From the NCBI GenBank assembly GCA_011503125.2, contig WWBZ02000051.1, positions 3,038,001-3,102,000 of the forward strand: a stretch of DNA of 64,000 nucleotides, written 5' to 3'. Below the pieces are notes generated by a model. The model was not told where the DNA came from. It saw nothing but the letters and a program-made list of their open reading frames with translations, and did no database searches. This DNA is from Botryosphaeria dothidea (taxonomy: Eukaryota; Ascomycota; Dothideomycetes; Botryosphaeriales; Botryosphaeriaceae). Below are positions 34,601 through 43,614 of this stretch, one piece after another; within the stretch, counting starts at the first letter, position 1; every line of letters starts with the position of its first letter. The translations under genes and the position numbers were made by a program.

Positions 34601-37600
34601 GATTAGCATCTTCAACTTCTTGGTTCGATACCCTGATCTCTTCTACGAGGCGAGGGAACCGCTTTCAACAATTATCATCCCGTCGCTGCCGAAGATTGCA
34701 CAGCCTCCGAGCTTGGGCAATGATCACAAGAAGATCGCTTTGAACCTCATTAATTTGCTGCGTCGTTGGGAGGAGAGGTCAGCGAAGGAGTCTGGGCTTA
34801 CTCTGGAGCAGCTTAGCATTGGAAGCAGGTCTCCCAAGAGGCGTCACGATGGCTCAATGGTCGTTCCCGATCCCCCCTCGAGACAGTTCGTTGCCCCTCC
34901 ACCGCTGCGTCAATCTCTCATCAAGTACCTGGCAACGTTCATCATGCTCATTCCCGAACGGTACCCTGTTCCTTCCACGAAGATTAAGGAGAGCACCGCA
35001 GCCCACAACGCGCCTCCTGCGCAATCTACAGAAGCTTGCCAGATGGCTGTGCAGCTCCTTCAAGAGCTGCTGTCGTCTTTCTACTGGAGCGATCTGGATA
35101 TCGACGCAATTTTGGGAAGAGTCGAGAACGTCATCATGACCGAACCAAAGCAAGAAGAGAAGCCGGAAGCTGCGACAACGAGGTTGATCAATGCTCTTCA
35201 GGTGCTCAAGGTGTTTGTCAACGTCAAAAGCGGTGACTGGATCATGGCACATCTGCCGCAGCTGCAGAAGATGCTCGACAAGCCTGTTCGCAACGAAAAT
35301 GCTGAGATCCAGGACTGCCTTCATGCACCTAGCGATGAGGATAGTAAGGTCAAACTTCAGCCTCTCATGAAGCGCATTCTCGAAGTGTTGCCGGAACCCA
35401 ACACCGATGAGGATGGCACTACGGAAGAGACACCATCGACCGAGTTCGTCGCTTTTTGCAATCAAGTCGCTACAGAGACTCTGGGGAACAACAATAACAT
35501 CGCGGCTGTCAATCTCCTGTGGACCCTTTGTCAGCGCAGACCGGATGATATTGACCAACAGCACATCGTCCAGGTGGTCAAGGTCCTCAATTCCATGAGC
35601 AGAGAACACTTGACGGCACCCAACCAAATGCAGGGTCAGAACGCGATGCACGGTATGCGGCCTGAGGGACAGAACGGCGCACCTTTGGGCTCTTATGAGC
35701 ACGAAATTCAGATTGGTCTCATCCTCAAGGCCATTGATTTCCTGGCTGCTCGTATGACCCAATTGGGTGATCAGAGACGCCCTTTCCTCACCGTCTTGGC
35801 TTCTCTGGTTGAACGTTCGCCAAGCACGGCCATCTGCCAGAAGATTGTCGATCTCACTGAGAGTTGGATCTTTGACAGCAGCGAGCCGGTTCCAACACTC
35901 AAAGAGAAGACGGCTGTTCTTTCGAAGATGCAGGCATTTGAGTCGCGCACTGACAAGACTCTCCTCACGAAGTTCCTCGGCCTAGTCATTCGAATCTATG
36001 AAGACCCCAAGATAACTAGGTCGGAGCTCACCGTGCGCATGGAGCATGCCTTCTTGATCGGTACAAGAGCCGAGGATGTGGAGATGCGTAACCGTTTCAT
36101 GAACATCTTCGACCGGAGTCTCAGCAGGACGGCGAGTGTTCGCTTGACCTATGTCATAACTTGCCAGAATTGGGACATCCTGGGACGCTCGTTCTGGTTG
36201 AACCAGGTCATCCATTTGATGTTTGGCTCTGTGGAGATGAACAGCACGGTGCAGCTACACTCCGAGGATTTCAAGGTCATGTCGGCTTCGACTCTCTTCG
36301 GCACTTACTCCAAGGAGCCTCGCGTCGCCGATGTCATGGTGGATGATCAGCTAGAGTCCTACATTGCGAACCATCGCCAATTTGTCAATTCCTTCGGCGA
36401 AGTCAAAGTCCGGGACCTCTTGGATCCGCTTACTCACCTCCAGCATGTCGATACCAACTTGGCTCACGACATCTGGGTCAATTTCTTCCCTCTCTGCTGG
36501 TCCGCGCTGCCAAAGGACGATCAAGTTGAGTTGGAAAAGGGCCTCGTTGCCCTTCTGACCAAGGATTACCACATGCAGTCCATTGATGAGCGGCCGAACT
36601 GCGTCCAGACTGTACTCGAGGGTGTAGTCAAAGCAAGGCCGAGAGTCAAGTTCCCGCCGCATGTGATGAAGTACCTCGCTCAGACTTACAACGCTTGGTA
36701 CACAGCGCTGTGCTACATGGAGGATTACGCTATCGATCCTATCATTGATACTGCACAGGTCAGGGAGAGCAATCTGGATGCTCTGCTGGGAGCTTACTCG
36801 CAGCTCGAAGAGCACGACCTCTTCTATGGCACTTGGAGAAGACGCTGTCAGTACGTCGAGACCAATGCTGCGCTGTCGTACGAGCAGAACGGCATGTGGG
36901 ACAACGCTCAGAAGCTGTACGAGACGGCACAAATTAAAGCCCGTACCGGCGCTCTGCCTTTCTCTCAGGGCGAGTACATGTTGTGGGAGGACCACTGGGT
37001 CGTCTGCGCCCAGAAGTTGCAGCAGTGGGAGATTTTAAGTGACTTTGCCAAACACGAAAATTTCTCAGACCTCTACCTCGAGTCCATGTGGCGCATCTTC
37101 GACGCCTGGCAGAACAACGACCAACGCGAACAGCTCGAGTCCAGCATCAAGGCGGTTTCTGACGCACCTACACCGCGTCGCATCTTCTTCCAGGCATTTT
37201 TGTCCTTGCTCAAGCTTCACGGCGGCCAGGAGAGCAACCAGGATTTCAATAAGGTGGTTGACGATGCCATTCAGTTGTCTATCCGGAAATGGCACCAGCT
37301 ACCCAAGAGGATCACGAACGCTCACATCCCGCTTCTTCAGAACTTCCAGCAGTTGGTTGAGCTCCACGATGCCAGCGTCATCTGCGCTAGCTTGGCCGCT
37401 ACGAATCAGCAGAATCTGGACCACAAGTCTCAGGAACTCAAGCTGCTGCTCAGCACGTGGCGTGACCGTCTGCCCAATTTTTGGGACGACATCAATGCCT
37501 GGCAGGATCTCGTTACTTGGCGCCAGCACATCTTCCATCTCATCAACGGCAAGTATCTGCAGCTGTTGCCTCAGCAGCAGGGTAATGCCAGCGGCAACTC

Positions 37601-40265
37601 ATATGCCTACCGTGGCTACCACGAAACGGCTTGGATCATCAATAGGTTTGCCCACGTGGCTCGCAAACACAGTCTTCCCGACGTCTGCATCAACCAGCTC
37701 AGCCGCATCTACACGCTGCCCAACATCGAGATTCAGGAAGCCTTCCTCAAGCTTCGTGAGCAGGCTAAGTGCCACTACCAGAACAAGCAGGAGCTTAATA
37801 GTGGTCTGGACGTCATCAACAACACAAACCTCAACTACTTTGGTGCGCAGCAGAAGGCAGAATTCTACACGCTCAAGGGCATGTTCCTCTCCAAGCTTGG
37901 TCAGACGAACGACGCGAACGATGCATTTGGCACTGCGCTGTACTTTGACATCAAGCTGCCCAAGGCGTGGAAGGAATGGGGTCGTTACAACGACAATTTG
38001 TTCAAGCAGGACCCTTCAAACATTGACAAGGCCGAGTCCGCAATCAGCTGCTACCTCGAGGCGGCCAGCCAGTACAAGAACCACAAATCTCGCGAACTGC
38101 TGGGCCGCATCTTGTGGCTGCTCAGCTTGGACACTGCAGATCATCGGCTGTCGAAGACCTTCGAGTCGTTCAAGGGCGATACGCCGAGCTGGTATTGGAT
38201 CACGTACATCCCGCAGTTGTTCGTTGGCTTGTCGAGACCAGAGGCGGCGATATGCAGGCAGGTATTGGGCAAGTTGGCTAAGACCTACCCGCAGGCGCTG
38301 TTCTTCCAGCTGCGCACCAGCAGGGAGGACTTTCACCAGATCCGCAAGCAGCAGGAGGCGAAGGAGGCCAGGGAGAAGGCCATTAGGGAGAAGAAGGCTG
38401 CGGCTCAAGCCGCGGCAGGCGGTGGTCAGGGGCAGCAAGCGCAGGGTCAGAACCAAAATCAAGGCCAAAACCAGGAGAACAAGCAAGGATCTCCGTCGAG
38501 ACCTGGTACATCTAGCGGCAACCAAAACAACGCGCAAGGTCAGAACGGTGGCGAAAACAATGCGCAAGGCGCCAACGGCCAGAAGACTGAAGGCGGTCAA
38601 ACTACGCCGAACGAGCAGCAGCAGCCGAGGAAACCCTGGGACTATGTTGAGGAAGTCATGGCAGCGTTGAAGACAGCATTCCCTCTCCTGGCTTTGTCGA
38701 TGGAGACCATGAGCGATGGCATTGCCAAACACTTCAAGTGTCCTCCCGATGAGGATGCGTACAGACTTATCGTGGCTTTGCTGAACGATGGTCTAAGCTA
38801 CGTTGGGCGCCAGCCCGCTCTCTACGCGCAGGACGTCAAACTGCCCAGCTCTACTGAAGCCAACATCACTCGCTTCGCCGAGTCCGTTCTTCCGCCGCAC
38901 ATTCGTAGGTCGTTCGAGGCCGACTTCGTCAACAAAAAGCCTACCATGTACGAGTACATCCAGAAGCTGCGCAAGTGGAGGAACCGCTTCGAGGAGAAGC
39001 TCGACCGTCGCAGGCTCACTCACCACCTCGAGTCCTACACGACCCATCTCAGCGATTTCAAGTACCAGAAGTTCGATGAGATTGAGGTGCCTGGACAGTA
39101 TCTGCTCCACCGCGATAAGAACCAGGACTTCGTCCGCATTGAGCGCTTCCTGCCGGACATTGATCTGGTCAGGACTGTTGGTTTCTGTCACCGCCGTCTC
39201 AAGATCCGTGGTCACGATGGTAGCACGCATCCTTTCGCCATTCAGCATCCTGCTGCCAGGAACTGCAGACGTGAAGAGCGTATCCTCCAGCTGTTCCGCA
39301 TCTTCAACACCACTTTGGCCAAGCGCAAAGAGAGCAGGCGTCGCAACCTGCAATTCACTCTTCCGTTGATGGTGCCGCTATCGCCCGGTGTTCGTATGGT
39401 CCAGGATGACTCCTCGTATGTCAGTCTCCAGGGTATCTACGAGGACTACTGCCGCCGCAACGGGGTCAACAAGGATGAACCGATCCTGTTCGCTATCGAG
39501 AAGCTTCGCAGCATCGGACCGCAGCTCCTCTCGCAGCAGCCGCCTCCCGGCCATCCCAACGCGGACCTCATCCGCCAGCGCAACATCGAGCAGAGCACAG
39601 CCATCCGCCTGGAGATCTTCGCGGCCATCCAGGAGAAGTATGTGCCGCCAACGGCCGTGCTCGACTACTTCAACGCCATCTACCCGTCCTTCGCCGACCT
39701 GTGGCTCTTCCGCCGCCAGTTCTCGTACCAGCTGGCGGCGCTCACGTTCACCACGTACGTCATGCACATGAACACGCGCTACCCGCACAAGATGAATATT
39801 TCGCGCAAGACGGGCAACATCTGGGGCTCGGAGCTCGTGCCCAGCATGGCCGGCGGCAAGCCGCTCTTCCACAACCCGGAGCCCGTCCCCTTCCGCCTCA
39901 CGCCTAACCTCCAAACGATGATGGGCCCACTCGCCACCGAGGGCATCTTCGCGCCGGCCCTCATGGCCATCGCCAGGTGCCTCGTCGAGCCCGAGGGCGA
40001 GCTCGAGATGCAGTTGAGCATCTTTGTGCGCGACGAGATGGTGCACTGGCACACGCAGCAGCATCGTCAGAACGTCCAGGACGGCCAGTTGAGGGAGAGC
40101 GTCGAGCATAATGCCGGGCAGGTTGTCAAGAGGGCGAAGAGCCTCGCGGAGGTGCCGAACAGCAACAATTTGCCGGCGAATCAGACGGTTGTGGATTTGG
40201 TTGCTGTGGCGGTAAATCCAGGGAAGTTATGCATGACGGATCCACTTTGGATGCCGTATTTGTAA
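28605..40265 (+). CDS. TRA1: Tra1/TRRAP scaffold subunit of SAGA and NuA4 histone acetyltransferases
   Basis: Giant PIKK-family pseudokinase that docks transcription activators onto SAGA and NuA4. Exons 28605-28659, 28743-28900 and 28962-40265 (introns of 83 and 61 bp), giving 3838 aa, close to yeast Tra1 (about 3740). Start ATCATGGCCG, protein MADRNMEVYLNKLADPAS. Most of the protein is HEAT/TPR-type alpha-solenoid. The FAT region is at about 2600-3200, with ALSYEQNGMWDNAQKLYETA. A Gln/Asn/Gly-rich insert lies at about 3205-3285 (for example QGQNQNQGQNQENKQG). A PI3K-like domain follows (about 3430-3730; LPLMVPLSPGVRMVQDDSSY), and the FATC end is LCMTDPLWMPYL. The family lacks kinase activity; I do not see a normal DFG loop. 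The third exon is 11.3 kb without an intron. Confidence 0.97.
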
Positions 40266-41307
40266 GGGAGTGTGGGTGGTGGGGAAAGGCTTTTGTTGTG
40301 ACTTTCATCGCGGTGGCGTTCTTCGGTCATCATGAGGGATATGATTGATGTTGATGTGGGAGAGAGGAGGCGTTTGGCGCCGGGGGCGGGATTGAGGGGA
40401 GCGTTCACATGCATAGATTGCTGGGAAGGTTATCTGGCTTGAGTTCTCTTTTTGTTTGTTTTTGACGGCTTTAGTTTTTATGTTGCGATATCAGAATGAG
40501 CGTGGCGTAGGTCGGTTCGAAAGAAAAATACTATAGCAATGTTATATTCAGCTATCCTATGTGCTTGGGCTGTGTGATTGCGCTCCCTCTATCTGTCGTT
40601 TTACAGTTGAAGCAACTCAGGGTGGTGTATCTTGATGCTTTCATAAAGAGATCAGCCGAAGAATCAAATACCAAGATGTGCGTATCGAGCCATTGTTCGA
40701 AGACGCCTTCTCCCACCGGCCAAGCCTCGAGCTGGAGGATCTGTTTGTCAAAAATTTTCCTGCCTCAAACATCTGCCGTCTCCATAGTCGATGATTGTCA
40801 AAGCAGGGCCATGTGCATGGGCGCATGAGATGTTCATGTCTTTTCTCCACAACGGTGCGGACCCGTCTGTTGACCTTTCTATTTTGAAAAAGAGAGGATA
40901 CTGGTCTATCATTTGCACAGACCCGTGTATCGGGACCCAGAAAAAACCGATGATGGCATGGAAGACTTAATCGCGGAAATATTCCAATGTTATGATCGAC
41001 GTACAAATTCATGACAGAGTGTACCTAACGTGGTCGAGCAGAAGACGTTGGAGATGCAGTATCTGATGGATTGCTTTCGATTTGGAGGATAGTGTCAAGA
41101 AGTATCGCTTGGATATCTACGCTCCTGTACTTTGATATGCGACAAATTGGCAAGGTCCGTCGCCTCCCTCGTCTCCCTCGTCTTCGGGCCTCGAACCAGG
41201 GTCGTGATATCTCAACGGCGAAGGCGTAATACCTATATTCCTCAGCAAATATGGGAACTACACTTTCTTGGGATATTCCGTCCTTACTGAAAAAGATTAT
41301 ACACTGT
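40266..41307. other. Intergenic region between convergent genes
   Basis: About 1 kb between the 3' ends of TRA1 and the minus-strand F-box-like gene. A small direct duplication (CTCCCTCGTCTCCCTCGTCTTC) occurs at about 41165-41186. No gene was supported. Confidence 0.4.
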
Positions 41308-42823
41308 TCAAAAGTTCCAAAGGAAGATTTGAGGCTTGATGTCCGTTTCCTTCAAGATGTATGAGTATATGTCTTCAGTACAGGCCTTTTGGAACTCTTC
41401 AGCCTCCTCGCCCATCGAACGATGGATTACTGTAGGAACTTGTTGATTGGCGATGATAGCTCCATTTTCATCCCTCACGAACTTAAATTCAGGAGGCTCT
41501 TCTTGGTCCAAATCGAGGCAGCGTTCAAAGAGTAAATCGCACAGTCTTCTGAAGGGTACTTTGCGCAACCTATCATACAAGACAGGCCATTCGTCTCCCG
41601 ATTGTAGGACACATCTCGTCAAGCTTAGTGAAACTAGTGTGAGTGCAACCGCAGACAACAAGGAGCAAAGAGAATCGGACGAAAGACCCACAGTGGGCGC
41701 CAGGATTCTCAGATGCGGCCAATGTACGGGTTCGGAGCTGATAATTTGACCAAGACTATCATCCGATAATTGGTCCATATCACTGAAAAAGGCTAGGTTG
41801 AGGCGCTGAAGGTTTGTAGCACTGCCCAGCCAACGAGCCAATATAATGACGGAGAGGAATTGATTTTCACAATCCAACAAGTTACTGAGATCCAGATCGG
41901 TGAGATGAACGAAAGCGTTGGCCATGAGGGTAAATTGATTCTGAAGGCGCCTGAATTTGAATTCGACATGAGCTTCCTCATTACGTAACCAGACGCTGCA
42001 GATGTCCTTCGGACCGCACCATTTAGCGATAGAGAAGTTGAGTGCTGTCATGGATTTGCTGAAGAAGTTACGCCAGCCAAGAGCTCGTAGTAAAAATGCC
42101 TGTGATCTGACATTCTCTTCGCGCACTTCGACCCCAGTCAAATTGTGGGAGTTTTCCGGCAGGTGGTAGCCATGCCACATGTATTGCGGATTTGGTTGGT
42201 TGAAGAATTGACAGTCCATTTCGACGGCCTTGAGATTGGAGAGCTTGAGTATTGCGACATGAAACATTACGCAAGCTCGCTTTTGCCTAGTCATAGGGGC
42301 TTCGAAATCGGAGACCACCTGCAGAGCATGATCTGGATCGGTGGGCGGTGTTGGTGCTCGATCAAGGGCTACCAGAGGGTCGCGTTGCTCGCGCTCTTGC
42401 AGGCATTCTTGATATAGCTCCCTCAGATAATCGTGATCGTCAGAGCTCGACTCATCTATATTCCAAGTCAGCGTCTACCCCAAAGGGTTCACGACTAGAG
42501 GACTCACCAAGGACCTGAGTGCAGAACTCATCAAATGAATACAACGCCCATCTTTTCGCTTCGAATAAGACCAGCCTCTCCACAGCCCTAGCGGCGCTTT
42601 CGTTCTGGGCGAGCTGGATCACCCACTCCATACTCAGCAAGTTTAGGTTGATGTGAATTGTTTGGAAAAGATGGCTGGCTCCTTCGGCGGCAAGCCATTT
42701 GCAACAAAGGCGTATCGTTTTCTGAGTATCTCGATCGGCTTCAATTAAAATCATGCATATGAGCTCTGTAGACAGTATGGGCAGGCTTGTCGGGTGGCGA
42801 CAGAAGTCAGATGTCTGCGCCAT
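41308..42823 (-). CDS. F-box-like/LRR-like protein (intact paralogue)
   Basis: Exons 42508-42823 and 41308-42455 (52-bp intron, GTGAGT...ATATAG, splitting an Asp codon), 487 aa. The start chosen is the ATG at 42823 (ACCAACATGGCG, strong context); an upstream in-frame ATG at 42979 with poor context would add 52 residues. The N-terminus is F-box-like (LPILSTELICMILIEADRDT...RLCCKWLAAEGASHLF). The remainder contains leucine-rich segments (VHLTDLDLSNLLDC, NLQRLNLAFFSDM, LVSLSLTRC) and ends DIYSYILKETDIKPQIFLWN. It is collinear with the interrupted gene at 19196-20824 on the opposite strand 21 kb away. Role by family: substrate recognition for an SCF-type ubiquitin ligase; the actual substrate is unknown and the F-box is divergent. 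Confidence 0.75.
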
Positions 42824-43614
42824 GTTGGTGATGAGAGGGAGTCGTCGTAGGCGGAGAGCCAGGGCTGCAAAGGGATGAGGTTGGTGGCGGGCAAGAAGAA
42901 GGTTGTCAAGCGATGGGGGTGTTGCCGCATTTGGCAATCGGAGCGACCCCGCCTCACGACACACTTGACCTCTACTCATCCGAGTGCAGAGACGCGATTC
43001 AGCAGCTTGAAATGCTGGAATCCATGTAATGTTTTACCATCCACCGGATTGGAACGGGGGGTCCCAACCTGTAGCCCGTTAGAAACACAATGGTCCAGTC
43101 AGACCACTCATCGTATTTTCCCTCTCAGCCTCGCACTCCAGCATCATCCATGCCCATAAACATGCTTGCAGGCAAGTGTGCATCGCGCCTCTTGGGATGG
43201 ATCCAAGGCATACAGCTCCTGGTCGATTGATTGATCGAATGGTCATTGAAGGATGAGATTGGCAAGGCTGGGCAACAGGCAGAAGTAAAAGTAAACAAGT
43301 CTTTGAATGACGGCAATACATGCCTGTTTCGACTTTCAGGTCCGCTGTTTTGCTGGCAGCACTTGCTTTTTGGGGCAGAACGCGGCGTTCGGCCTCCATA
43401 CTAGTGGGACCTCTCCACTCAAGTCCACTCGTCTATCCGGGGGCCAAAATCCATCCACCACGCCTGTGCCCGCCATTGGCCAGAACCTCTGCCCAGATAC
43501 TGCCGTGCCTGCATGGGAGGCTGTTGGTGGCGTTTTGTCTCCCCATGTCCTACGATATAGACCCCGAGATGCCCCAAAGCCACCGAGCTCCTTCGACTCT
43601 CTTCGCGCGCCGTC
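42824..43614. other. Divergent intergenic region
   Basis: About 790 bases between the divergent F-box-like gene and the GPI-protein gene; presumed promoters of both. It contains the alternative upstream ATG (42979) of the F-box-like gene. No other feature was recognised. Confidence 0.4.

Noticed and set aside
37039..38670. 543-codon plus-strand ORF inside TRA1 in another frame
   Set aside because: Ser/Arg-rich shadow frame within a recognised TRA1 FAT region.
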